In this document: one piece after another, positions 31,991 to 43,477 of the stretch | Layout: each line of letters begins with the position of its first letter | Position numbering within the stretch: the stretch's first letter is position 1 | NCBI GenBank assembly: GCA_037157565.1 | Contig: JAZHRO010000002.1 | Coordinates: 39,452,501 to 39,516,500 of the forward strand | Direction of reading: 5' to 3' | DNA: 64,000 bases | Origin: Thalassia testudinum | Taxonomy: Eukaryota; Streptophyta; Magnoliopsida; Alismatales; Hydrocharitaceae | Notes under the pieces: generated by a model | Told to the model about the DNA's origin: nothing | The model's input: only the letters and a program-made list of their open reading frames with translations | The model's database searches: none | Position numbers and translations under genes: made by a program

Positions 31991-34734
31991 GTATGCTTGG
32001 TATCCACATCCAAGAGGAGAACCTTCTGGTAACCAAATTTTCAGAAGTATTAATTAGGCCCTCTATTTCGGATCAGGTCATGTGTATATTTTCAGACGTA
32101 TCGGTGCGAAACCACTACAGCCTGCGGGAGGAGTAATGGATCAATTCAAAGGAAGGGGCAAAAGGAAAACAAATGTAGTTAAATCAAAGAATATCAATAC
32201 ACCATGTCACATTGCATGCCCACATGTGAGTCGAGGGAGGCTTACCTTCGAAGGGTGAGATGGAGACTATTGAGTTGAGGAGGAGAGGAAGGAGGTGGGG
32301 GAGAGCAGTAGTGTTGCAGGAAGGGGGTGATCGTGGTGGTTGTTGAATTTATAATAATGATCCCGGGAGTAAAAGGTTGCCGTTATGGAATGTCATCAAT
32401 GGGATTACCCTTACACAAGGAAGGAATTAAATGAATTTTTTATATTGTATTCCATTTTTAAATGCCTCCGATAACGCAAAAAAAAAAAAAAAATAAAGCG
32501 CCCATTACTTTTTCAGCCAAATAAATTTATATTTTCCCTTCCCTCTTTATCTCTTCCTATCCCTCCACACGGTCCAATTGAAGTCTTTACTTGTAGGTAG
32601 CAACGCAATGCAAAGCCTCGTCCATCCCATAATCTACTTGGTGGGAGAAATAAAAATATCTCATTGCCAAGTTTTTGGATGATTTGGATGGCAATCGTAA
32701 TTGATTAGTATATTCTATCCCATCACTCATGCATGGTACTACTCACAAATTTTACGTATAGTCGAGAAGAAAAAAGTTTACAACGCTTAGAAAAATCGAA
32801 CCAAGTTAACAAACTAGTGCAAGATTGGCTTGCTTCAAATTTAAAACAAAAGGTACAAACTTCAGATTCTACAAGCCAGGAACCCTTTCTCTACACTTAT
32901 AAACGTCACTAAAACACAAAATGAATGTTGAGAAAAGCCAAACTTGACATCTCACCAATGTCGAGACAAACATCACGGAAGGATGATGGTAAACCAACCT
33001 GGATGTTTCTTTAGCATTGAGACCTATCCCAATATTAATTAAACGTCGCAACAAGTCATTATAGGTTGGCATTTAAATGTCGACATATTATTTTCTATTA
33101 TTACCTCACATAAACTAACCATCACGGTTGACTACTTTAATGACGTCTAGATGTCATGATAGATTAATTATTTTAGTGTTTAGATGCCAAAATAGTTTCT
33201 TAAATCAGAATCTAAAGTTGAAATAGTTGGCCTATTGCAACATTTAAATGTCCAAATAGGTGGCCATAACAAAATTCAAATGTCATGACAAGTCTAAAAA
33301 TTCAACTTTAAATGTCCCTTGCTAAGAAGTCATTTCCAAGAATTTGGAATCAAAGTCCCATTTGATGAACCCTCTACTAATTACATATATGTTTTCGCTA
33401 ATAATGCATAACCAATTCAAGTTCTAAAAGTAATCTAATAGGAAATGTGATCGCATCTATAAGGAAATACCTTAATTCCTATATTCATCCATCTCCTTTC
33501 TTGAAACACCAAATCCAGTCATCTTAGGTAACGTTGAAGCAGGTAAGGGCTTGGCCTAGGGTTTATAATAGTAGGTGAAGCCATAAAATCATTGGCAAAA
33601 TACCGTCAAGATAGCTTCCATCGACCTTCATCCATGATTCTACCTGGAACTATCGATAGTACCACTTATGGCAGATCACTGCTATCGAAGATGAACACCA
33701 ATAGTTTCTAACACTCGGGTTCTAGGAAATCACTACAATGAGTTACACTGGCGATTCAAGATCATCGATATTAGGCTCATTTATGCAAGGGTTTCTGATG
33801 TGCCTATGTTGATATTTTTTAAACTATAGGCATTAATCTTCAATTTAACTAAACATAATTGCTAACGACTTCTTAACTATTGGCATTAACACATGTTGAT
33901 AGTTTTGTAACTATCAACAAAGGATGAACATAGGAAAAAAAAAATATTTTACTTAAATTGTGTGGTTTGCTGCTCTCATTTCAACCTATTGATCTCAAAA
34001 GCGCATTACAATCTTCCCCTCAACCAGTTGATCTTTTGAAGGGCATTATAGTCTTCTCCCCCCCTTTTTAGGAATTTTGCCCTCAAAATTTAGCCTTGTT
34101 ATTAGCCTTTCCAAACGCACATAACGTGCATAGTGGAAAAAAAAAATTCCACCCCAAAGGACCTTTCAAAATGGTCAACACATGTACAGAACCTATCACC
34201 AATTTTCCCTAAATCCAAACCTATTAGGTAGGATCCAAAGCAAGATTCCAATTGCAAAGGACCATATTGAATGGTCAAACAAGGGAGGGGAATGCGTTCT
34301 GCTTGACCCCAACTCCCCCTCCAAAAAAAACCCTACTTGTGTCTGCCATTGCACCCCCAATTGACGAACTTACACTGGTCAGGGACCCCACCCCCTCCTC
34401 CCTCCTCGCTTATTCTTCGTTCTGCCCTCCACCTCCCTCTTCTTTCTTGATTCTCGGGTTCCTTGTCTGATGGATCTCACTTCCACTTGCCTCATTCTTG
34501 GTATTGTGCCCCATTGTCATGGTGCTTGTCGGGGCCGATGAGATCGCTAGAGCAGTGATGCCCATCGGTTCATCGCTGTGCATGACAAGGCAAAGCTCCC
34601 TAACATCGACAAGGCTCATGGTGTTGCAGCGAAGTTCATGATGGTTCTGCTCATTGCAGGGGTTACGGTGCCTGGTAAGACTCACTACTGGTGGACATTG
34701 TTGTGGTGCCGATGGTGGTACTGGTGCTGCTATC
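31991..34734. other. Gene-poor AT-rich sequence
   Basis: No gene recognised. A-run at 32480-32495. Degenerate words like catttaaatgtc recur at 32920-33330, and aactatNggcattaa recurs near 33820-33890, resembling decayed transposon subterminal repeats. Short frames at 34252-34868 are low-complexity or unassigned. Confidence 0.4.
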
Positions 34735-34739
34735 ACTAT
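34735..34739. repeat. Target-site duplication ACTAT of solo LTR X (left)
   Basis: Repeated exactly at 39712-39716. Confidence 0.78.
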
Positions 34740-35343
34740 TAGGACGACCCGAATTCCACCAAGTGACAGAACCCGGGTCGCTGTGTGATACCAATTAGCA
34801 CAAACACCCACAAGATCGCAGTTACCCAACACATAGCTATAAAACGTCAATAGCCAACATTCATACATGATCCATTAAATGAAAGAAAAAAAAAGTGCTG
34901 ACAATAAAATTTCATCATAAAATAGAAAGTAAGGACAGTCTCCTACAATCACTAAAAAGATAGGAAAATAAAGTCTAACAGCGGAAAGAACCTACTACTA
35001 CGAGCCACTGGCTTAGTACGGACCATCTCCTCAGGTAAGACCCGGTTTCACAGAAGCCTAACCGACCACAGCCGCTGCACCCCACTACTCAGCAACACTT
35101 GAGTACGAAACCCGAAACTATACGTCAATGAAAAGTGAGTAAAGTAAACAAAAAACCAAGTGGTAACAATAACAGGAGTACAGAAAAAGGGTACTATATC
35201 AACAGTTCATCCATTTATAATTTATCTAATTCCGTTTATGTGCCTTGCACATGTTCTTATAGTTCATAATCCGTAAATTGACATCTTGAGGTACGAGACG
35301 ATCTCATGTAACTTCTTGTGACGCAAGATCGGTATAGGTCATC

Positions 35344-35348
35344 CTTCT
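35344..35348. repeat. Target-site duplication of solo LTR Y (left, CTTCT)
   Basis: The counterpart at 37837-37841 reads CTCCT, one mismatch, as expected for an older insertion. Confidence 0.6.
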
Positions 35349-37836
35349 TGTAACATCCCAAAATCCTGGTTTCGAGTCATTTTAAAGTGGTTCAGGTCAA
35401 TTCGAACCCAGAAACCTGGTCAGGGTTTGGTGCTGGTGTCAAAACTCCCTTAAATTGTCGAGAATCAAGTATTTCAAGTCAAAATTTGTCAAAATGGTGC
35501 CATATGTCATATCATTAGATTCCTCTCATTGCAATCTTTCCGGTGATGCTTATTTTGCGCAATTTCGAGGTGTATAGCTCAAGTTAGGGCCAAAAGAAGT
35601 CACCAGGGACCTAAATGTAAGGTAAACCCAACCCTAAGGGTAATTTGGGAATTTCACCCACCAAAACCTAATTAAAATCGCCCCTAAGGCCTATATAGGG
35701 ACCCCTTGGGTCCCTTGGGTCATCATTAGCCCCTTGGACCCCTTAGTTTTTCTTCTCCAAAAATCAGAAATTATCTTTTTGGGACCCGGGTGCGAATCTG
35801 CAAAACCCGAGGTTCCCACCACAATTTGCGTGACGGTTGTGGCTGTGGGCATCTAGGGCACGACGCGTGGCTATGACAGAGTGTAAGGGCACGATGTGTG
35901 GCGGCATCGTTGTGCGACGCGTCTGGAGGCAATGTGGCAGCGCAAATTCAAAAACTCACGCACGCACATTCGCGAGTGGGAGCGCAGCAGATTGTGCTGC
36001 GAGGCACTATCGAACGGTGCGGGTGCGATCTGCAGGTGAGCCTGTGGGCGAATAAGCACGCGATGCGTGGCGCGTGCGAAGGCATGTCGAGTGGTGTGTC
36101 GAGTGGCACGTCTGGTCTGACCTTGGACCCCTCACGCGGTTTCGTCTGGTTCAAGGCCTTCTCGATCTCGGATTTCAACAAATAAGGTACTATTGGAATC
36201 GTATCAACACGTACTATGCGATGATATGATTTATTTCCATTTTTGAGTTCATTCTACTTATGGAAAAATTAGAAACGTAATTTGGTGTCTCTGACCCCAT
36301 CGTGGGTTCGATTGAACCAGGTCTTCTCCTCGATGCGTGCGCGAACCTCGAGGCAGGCATGGAGAATATTTTCAGGCCTAGTGCACACGGTTTGGAGTCA
36401 TTGTGACCCTCCAGTGCATTAGGTAGAGTAGTCTATTTTTTGTTCGATTGAACCAATTTTCGGGTAATCAAGAACCCAACCTGTGTAATCTTCATGCGTA
36501 TTGCCTTGGTCCACGTGTATCCCCTTTGCTGAGTTGGAACCCTCCAATGTTTTCCTGATTCTTTTTAGCACTAAAAATAAGACATAATGGATTTACGTGA
36601 ATAAGAAAGAATTTGCAAGTACATACACCCCTGTTTTCGCATGCATGGAACGAAACCTGTTTTCCATAAAACAAGGCCTTTTATCTTTAGAACTGTCTAA
36701 GTTGTATGAGACCTCCGCTAAAAGATGGAAATTCTTGTGAATGAATAATTTAAGAGATAATATGAATAATTGTTAACCCTAGAATTAGTAATACAAAATT
36801 ACTATGGGTTCTTGTAATTGGCAATACAAGAAATACAGTTATATAGAAATTGGATAAATAAAATGACGAATATGTCGAAAAAATAAAATGATTAAATAAC
36901 TGGTTTCAGCCCCTCTACTTGCCAGGACTTCGATTGTAGCTTGAGGTCATTTCAGACCAGGTTCAAAGGTTGGTTTAAGGAGTTGCTGGCCTCCCTACAA
37001 CTCTTTGGTTAGGCTTAGCGGCCAACTGGGGTAGCGGGCTGCAGGGTTCGATTTTGGAGCAGTTCTTTTCGGCCGGTGGGTGGGTTATTGGCTGTCTGTG
37101 GTTCAGCGTACATAGCGTTTGTACATGTTCACGCCACACGACGTAGCCCCCACCCCTTTTCGTGATGACCTTAGGGTGACAAAATGTGGTGACTCGATGA
37201 GTATAAGCGGTCCTCTCAGCTAAGAAGGTGGCTTATACTGGTCTTGCACCACAAGAAGTCACACAAGATTGTCTCGTGCCCGAGACATTGATTGACAGTT
37301 TGAGACCGATAAGAATATGGGCAAACTACATAAAAAGGGACTGGATATGAGGTAGATGGTAAAACAAACGAATTATTAACATAGTACCTTTTTACTGTAC
37401 TCAGTTACTTGAGTTACTTGTTTAGTTATACTACACTCAATTTTCACTGACGTTTGCCCCATGTTTCGTACTCAGGTGTTGTTGAGCAGTTAGATGCTGC
37501 GGATACTGCTGGTCAAACCTCCATGGAACTGGGTCCTATTTGAGGAGACGGTCTGTACTGAGCCGGTGGCTTATAGTTGTAGTTCCTTTTTGCTAGTAGA
37601 ATTTATTTCCTATCTTTTTTGGGTAGCTATATGAACTCTCATTTAATTCTGCTCTAGGAGAACTTTACTTTTATTATCAGCACTTTTGTTTCTTTCATTT
37701 AATGTTTTATGAATGAATGTTGGCTATGATGTTTTATGACTCTATGTTGGGTGACTGCGATCTTGCGGGTTTTCATGCTAGCTGTTAGCACAAGGTGACT
37801 CGGGTCTCATCGGTTGGTGGGACTCGGGTTGTCACA
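35349..37836 (+). mobile_element. Solo LTR Y nested in X
   Basis: Begins TGTAACATCCC and ends GGGTTGTCACA, 2488 bp. TATA-like CTATATAGGG at 35691-35700. It is the same family as X in opposite orientation, so 34740-39711 folds as one large imperfect inverted repeat. No coding sequence. Confidence 0.82.
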
Positions 37837-37841
37837 CTCCT
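37837..37841. repeat. Target-site duplication of solo LTR Y (right, CTCCT)
   Basis: One mismatch to 35344-35348. Confidence 0.6.
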
Positions 37842-39711
37842 AGTCGGGAAGATGGCTTATACCCATTGAGTCGCCACACTCCATCACCCTGGGGTCATTG
37901 TAGAAAGAGGTGGCGGCTACGTCATGTAGCATGAACATGTACAAATGCTACGTACGCTGAACTATATACAGCCAATGACCCACCCTCCATCGAGAAAGAA
38001 CCAAACCTCGAACCCTGCATCTCGCTATCTCAGTTGGTCACTAAGCCTAGCCACAGATTCGTAAGGAGGCTAACAACTTCCTAACCAGTCCTTGAAACCG
38101 GTCTGAAAGACCAAAGCTATAACCAAGGTTCAGCGAGTAGTGGGGTTAAAACTAGCTATCTTATCATTTTAATTCTTGACATTTCTATCATGTTGATTAT
38201 ATAACCAATTCCAGATAGCTGTATCTCTTATTTTTGTCAATTCAGAAAATCCTTGGTAATTTCATATTACTAATTCCAGGATTAACAGATATCATCATTA
38301 TCGTTCAACCTATCTATTTACAGGTAGTTTTTCAATTCATGACAGTGGTCCCATATTATTTAGAAACTACTAAAGACAACGGAACTTGTTTCACGTAAAA
38401 CAGAATTCATTTCATGCATGCAATAACAGGGGTACATGCTATCATTAAATCTTAATCATTCATAATATTTCTCACTAAAGTACTCATAAATCAGGGAAAG
38501 ACACCAAAGGAGTTCCAACTCAACAAAAAGGAGGTCCACACCCAACCAAGGCGATACACACGAAGAATCGTACAAGACAGGTCCACAGATACCCTAAAAT
38601 CAGACGAAATCAAGAGAATGGTAGAATACTCTACCTACTGTCACCAAGGGGTCATGTGACTCCAAACCGTGCGCACAAGGCTTGGGAACAGTCTCCACAC
38701 CCTCCTCGAGATCCACACACACATCGAGAGTAAGACCTAATTCACATGGACAAGAAATAGGTTCGAAAACACCTAATTATGTTTCTGATTTTTCACTAAA
38801 AAAACCAAACCTAAAAGTGAAAATAAATTATACCAACGCGTAGTACGCGTCGATACGATTCCAACGATACCTTATTTGTCGAAATCCAAGATAGGGTAGG
38901 CCTTGAATAGGACAAAACAGTGCAAGGGTGTTGCTGAACCCAAACAGACCAACCAGCCCAAGCAAACCCACCATCGGCTCAACCCTCGCCACGAGTCGAC
39001 CGTTGGTTCACCTACACCTGCTCCAGTGGATCGCCGCGTGCCCGTTTGCAGCCTTCGATCTCGAAACGTGTTAGAGATCCACTCCCCTCCTCCCCTACGC
39101 TCGCCCGCCACGTGTCGCTCTCTCGCACGCGCCACCACCACTTGTTGCCCGCACGTCACACACAACTGGCCCCGCCACTACGTTTTGCAAAAATTACGAT
39201 GGGAAGCCTGCACTTTCGGAAATCACGCTTAGGTCCTCGAAAAGAATTTTTACAAATTTTGAAAAGGAAAGTCTTAAGACTTTCCCTCTCATTTCCTTTC
39301 TTAATTAAGAGGTTTAAACCTTAATAACAACCTAAGGACCCAAAGGGGTTCTTATATAAGCCCAAAGGTTGTTGCAACTAGATTTAGTAGGGTCAAATAC
39401 CAAAAATACCCCTAGAGTTGGGTCCACCTTACATTTAGGTCCTTGTTAACTTGTTTTGGCCCTAACTAGAGTTACATACCTCGAATTCACGTGAAATAAG
39501 AGTTGTCGAAAAGCTTGCGATGGAAGGAATCCAACGGTACCATATATGACACCCTTTTGACAATGTGTGGGTAGGGGTTGACTCGAAACATGTGTTTTTT
39601 GGCAATTTAAGGAAGTGCTGATACCAACACTAAACAATAATCAAGTTTCCAGGTTTGAATTGATTCGAATCACCTCGAAATGACTTGAAACTTTGATTTT
39701 GAGACGTTACA

Positions 39712-39716
39712 ACTAT
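39712..39716. repeat. Target-site duplication ACTAT of solo LTR X (right)
   Basis: Matches 34735-34739. Confidence 0.78.
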
Positions 39717-40690
39717 GGTGTTGGCTACGGTTGCGACGAGCGTTTGGATTTCAAGTCGCTCTCCTTCAAGCCTTGACAGATAGGGGAGTGCATCATTTCA
39801 CTCATTATCTCTAGCTGCAATTTTCTGTTCCACCTCAGCATCCTCTTGCTAAGCTTATGTTTTCAGTGCTGTTGATGGTCGAGTTTCACTTTCCACCACT
39901 GTGGGCTATCTTTTGTGTTTGTTGGGGATCACATCTGACATCCTCTCGTTTACGCAAATCGTTTTAATTGCCAAGTTCCTTACGTGATGGCGCAGTCCTT
40001 ATCAATGAGCATGGAGCTCTTTTTCTTGGAGCTAAAGGAAGGTCACTAGAATGTTATTACTTGAGACATCTTCTTTGCGATTTGTTGTTTTTTTTCTATT
40101 TTCTTATTTTTCTTTTTATTGTGAATTTTGTGTTCCCTCGTTCGTTGAGGAGCAACTTTTCCCTCTTCCCATATCGGGTTGCATCCTCTCTTGTATTTGA
40201 TTCTTCGTTGAATGGAATGTTTAATTCAAAAATCAAAAAAAAAGGAGATTGGTCAAACGAGACCTCGAGCCAATATTTTCATCCCTTTAGGTGTCATTTG
40301 AGAAACAAAATTGCAGCATTTGACTAGGCTGATTTTGGAATTCATTTATTCCAAAATATACCTCTTAGCTCTGAAATAAGATAATTCCACCTAAAAACAA
40401 ACTTACCTTTATTTATCTCAATTATTCTTTGGGGTGATATTTAATTGCTTAATAGGGTGTTTGATTCCGCAAGCACAGAAAAACCCCTAGTTACTTCATA
40501 ATTCATCACATCCCCCAATTTCACTATTAGTTCTACTTTTTAACTTTACTCCTAGAACCTAATTTTAAGTAAAAAGTATCCGATTTCTCCCCTAATTTCA
40601 TTCTCTTTTTATTCTCTTGTATTTTTTTTAATGTTCCTCTATCCAAACAGCCCCTTAAGGATTCATTTGCATCCTGGGATATTCTACGCT
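39717..40690. other. Intergenic sequence, no gene seen
   Basis: T-rich stretch with an A-run at 40230-40245. It could be the 3' end of an old LINE-type insertion, but no reverse transcriptase similarity was found. Confidence 0.3.
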
Positions 40691-41510
40691 TTTGTAAGAT
40701 ATCTCGTATTTACAAAGGTGGATAAGTGACCTGTGTATTGCCCTAAACATGGATTTTCTCAAACCTAGGTATGGGTGAGGGATAAGTAATCTCGTATCCT
40801 AATCCCTTGCAATCATTTCCCCAACCACTCTTTTTGCATTTACCCTCCACTCTCCCTTACCGTCAAAAAAGAAAAAATCTACTAACCAACACAACCACTA
40901 ATTTAGGGATATAGTTATCTTTTGACAACTTATCCCTCCTTTCATCCCTCATTTCCAAGTAAATATCCTAATTTTCTGTTACCAACTTATTTCCACTTTA
41001 TCATCTATTCACGTAAACACCCACATAAAATTATTCTAGGCTATACGTAAACACCAACATGGGATAACCCTTGTCTGCAAGTTTTTATCCCGTGAAATAT
41101 ATCCTGTAACATAAACTAGTCCTAAGAAGTAGTTTACAGCAAGGGATAACCCCTCTTTTTGAGAGTTATCCACTGTTTACCTTGTGGGATAACCCAACCC
41201 ATCTTGATTTTCTTATCTTAGGTTATCCTAACCCATGTTAGAAGAAGAGTTGAGATAACCCACATTCTAACATTCATCTGCAACTCTCATGACTCATATC
41301 CTCTCTTACAACCTTTTTTCGAAGTTACCCTTCTCCCAATGTAAATTAATATAAACTTACAAAAAAAAAACTCTAACTAACTTATCTACCATCCGAAAAG
41401 TAAAAAACTCTTTTGCCGACTTATCCCCCAACCTAACCTCCAAACTTAAGTAAACACCCTCCTTTCACATCACTGGTTAACCTCTATTCTTATCCCACAT
41501 TCAATAAGCA
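40690..41510. repeat. Cluster of GGATAA / TTATCC words
   Basis: About a dozen GGATAAC, GGATAAG or reverse-complement words occur here, for example near 40720, 40780, 40929, 41062, 41084, 41143, 41165, 41187, 41222, 41253, 41419 and 41489. Several are extended to GGGATAACCC. This is 0.7-1.5 kb upstream of the hyccin-family start codon. It may be a decayed transposon with subterminal repeats. Confidence 0.45.
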
Positions 41511-41589
41511 CAAACACGAGTTAACTTCTATTTGAAAGTAAACAAAAGGACATGTGTATAAAAATACAAGTTGTAACGCATTTTGTAAC

Positions 41590-41875
41590 GCACGATCAAG
41601 AATCAACTGGTTGAAAATCAAAATCAATCAATTGAAAATCAAGTAGACCCAAAACACATCGGTTGGAAATCAAAATACATATGTTGAAAATCAAAACACA
41701 CCGATTGAAAATGAAAACACCTGTGTGTTTTGCCTTTTTAGCAGTGAAAAATAATTTTTCACTTGAAACATGATTTTTTACTTATGGAAAGTGATTTTTC
41801 ACTTAAAAAATGATTTTTCATTATTGAGAAGTGATTTTTACCGATGAAAAATCAAAATACATCGATTCAAATCAC
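41590..41875 (+). repeat. Degenerate short tandem repeats
   Basis: About five units of the type ggttgaaaatcaaaacacatc, followed by about four of the type gtgatttttcacttaaaaaat. The two kinds share the gaaaatca core in inverse orientation. Confidence 0.6.
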
Positions 41876-42067
41876 TACTCTCACGTTACCAGACATATTT
41901 TAAAGTACATTTATTTACTTTTACCTAAATAGAAGTTAACCCCAATTACAACCTGAATTAGCTAACCCGGGAAGGCCTTGGCAGAGACACGTCAACTACA
42001 CATGGTCAAAACCCCGAAACCCCAATTTCCGTTAACTCTCCCACCAAAGCCGCTGCGACGTCCACCA

Positions 42068-42069
<2 letters not shown>

Positions 42070-42108
<39 letters not shown>
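42070..42108 (+). repeat. (CT)n microsatellite upstream of the hyccin-family gene
   Basis: About 19 CT units, 130 bp before the start codon, directly followed by a TATA-like ttataatc. CT runs are frequent in plant core promoters and 5' UTRs. Confidence 0.8.
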
Positions 42109-42109
<1 letters not shown>

Positions 42110-42238
42110 TATAATCACCTCTGCCCATACAAACAAGTTGCAAATCCTCCTTACTACTTCCATGCAAAATTAATTAATTAGGCCAACGCAACCACCCTAC
42201 CCCAAGAACGCAGCCCATCTCCGGCAACCCACACCGCG

Positions 42239-43231
42239 ATGTCCCTCTCCTCCGATCCGGCAACGCCCGACGTCCCGTCGCCCGCCCACTCGGCCCTCCT
42301 CTCCCTCTCCACCATCCTCTCCCCCGCCGCCATCTCCACCACCGACCCCCACTCCCTCCTCCACGACGCCGACGTCGGCGCCGCCGTCTCCTCCCGTCTC
42401 CGCCACCCCGACTCGGGCGTCGGCGACGACAACCTCTGCCGCTGGCTCTACGACGCCTTCCAGTCCTCCGACCCCCACCTCCACCTCGTCGTCCTCCGCT
42501 TCCTTCCCGCCCTCGCGGGAGTCTACCTCTCCCGCGCCGCCTCCCGCAAGCCCCTCGCGGGCTTCGAGGCCGTGCTGCTCGCCCTCTACGCCCACGAGGC
42601 CAAGGCCCGCGGCGGGCAGCCCCGGATCGCCAACATACCCAACGTGGACCACCCCAGCCTCTACCACGAGACGGTCAAGAGCCCCGGGAAGAACAAGTCC
42701 GTGGACCTCCACCTGGCGGTGCTCTCCCCGGCCCTCGAGCCGTACGGGAACGTCAGGTCCACCAAGAGGGCGAGGATCGTCGGCGTGGCCCTTGAGCTCT
42801 ACTACTCGAGGATCGCGGAGATGCCCGCGAGCTCCAAGGTGGACTTCTGTGACTTCTGCGTGTCGTGGGCGGGCCAGGAGGGGTGCGACGAGCACAACAG
42901 TACCGTCGTGGAGGAGGCGGACGAGGAGAAGGAAAAGGAGAGGGAGAAGGAGAAGGTGGGGAGAGTGCCGCTGCCGTGGGAGCTGTTCCAGCCGGTGGTG
43001 AGGATCGTGGGCCATTGCCTGTTCGGCGGGTCGACGTCGGTGGAGCTGCGTAGGGCGGCGGTGAGGGCGGCGAGGTGCCTGTACGCGAGGGCGGTGCACG
43101 ACATGGCGCCGGAGGCGATACTGGCGACGAGGGGCCTCCTCAGGCTGTGGAGGATGGCGGAGGAGGAGAAGGACTTGGGGGCTCTCGCGGATCTCCGCCC
43201 TCCGGAGCCCGTCACCACCCTGAGCCTGTGA
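42239..43231 (+). CDS. Hyccin (FAM126) family protein
   Basis: A 330-residue single-exon protein and the only convincing host gene in the window. Plant hyccins (HYC1 and HYC2 in Arabidopsis) are subunits of the plasma-membrane PI4K-alpha1 complex, with NPG (TTC7-like) and EFOP (EFR3-like) partners, which makes phosphatidylinositol 4-phosphate. Family features seen: an N-terminal helical region with LCRWLYDAFQSSDPHLHLVV (about residues 65-84), a segment with RIANIPNVDHPSLYHE (about 129-144), and YGNVRSTKRARIVGVALEL (about 169-187). A charged EKEKEREKEK stretch (about 225-240) links to the last helices, starting VPLPWELFQPVVRIVGHCLFG. No membrane segment. The first ATG at 42239 has no upstream in-frame competitor with better support. 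The coding region is strongly GC-rich against AT-rich flanks. The antisense 360-codon frame is a GC shadow. Intact, no stops. Confidence 0.9.
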   Translation: MSLSSDPATPDVPSPAHSALLSLSTILSPAAISTTDPHSLLHDADVGAAVSSRLRHPDSGVGDDNLCRWLYDAFQSSDPHLHLVVLRFLPALAGVYLSRAASRKPLAGFEAVLLALYAHEAKARGGQPRIANIPNVDHPSLYHETVKSPGKNKSVDLHLAVLSPALEPYGNVRSTKRARIVGVALELYYSRIAEMPASSKVDFCDFCVSWAGQEGCDEHNSTVVEEADEEKEKEREKEKVGRVPLPWELFQPVVRIVGHCLFGGSTSVELRRAAVRAARCLYARAVHDMAPEAILATRGLLRLWRMAEEEKDLGALADLRPPEPVTTLSL

Positions 43232-43471
43232 GGGTGACCTTAGGGTTTGGTTAATATTGTTGACAATTTTGTTGGGCACTTAACCTAAAAGCGTGTGCGT
43301 CTGTTGGTTCTGAACCGAGTGGATGTAAGTTCTTTAAACGGCTCAAGAGTTTTGGTCAAGCTCCAAAATCTCCATTCGTGTTTACACGATTGATTCCTCC
43401 CCTCAAGCCCCAAGTCGAGGCATTTAGGCAACATCTAGGGAGGGATACAGACTTTGGAGAATCATATTGGA

Positions 43472-43477
43472 AATAAA
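43472..43477 (+). terminator. Possible polyadenylation signal of the hyccin-family gene
   Basis: AATAAA about 240 bp after the stop codon. Plant signals are loose, so this is only a candidate. Confidence 0.3.

Larger units (their letters stand above)
34740..39711 (-). mobile_element. Solo LTR X (minus), interrupted by solo LTR Y
   Basis: On the minus strand it starts TGTAACGTC at 39711, runs to about 37842, and resumes from 35348 to 34740, where it ends in a form of GTCCTAA that has lost the clean terminus. Together the parts make about 2.5 kb, colinear with Y. ACTAT flanks it. There is no PBS, internal region or partner LTR. The TGTAAC start is common in Tekay-type Ty3 elements; that assignment is tentative. 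Confidence 0.8.

Noticed and set aside
33729..33740. CACTACAATGAG as a possible CACTA transposon end
   Set aside because: No matching TTGTAGTG end with a 3-bp duplication was found within a sensible distance; only decayed aactatNggcattaa words lie nearby.
39717..40245. Possible LINE 3' end with A-tail
   Set aside because: A T-rich stretch and an A-run are present, but no reverse transcriptase similarity and no target duplication could be defined.
42197..43279. 360-codon frame on the minus strand
   Set aside because: Antisense shadow of the GC-rich hyccin-family gene; composition is Arg/Pro/Val/Gly from GC-rich codons.
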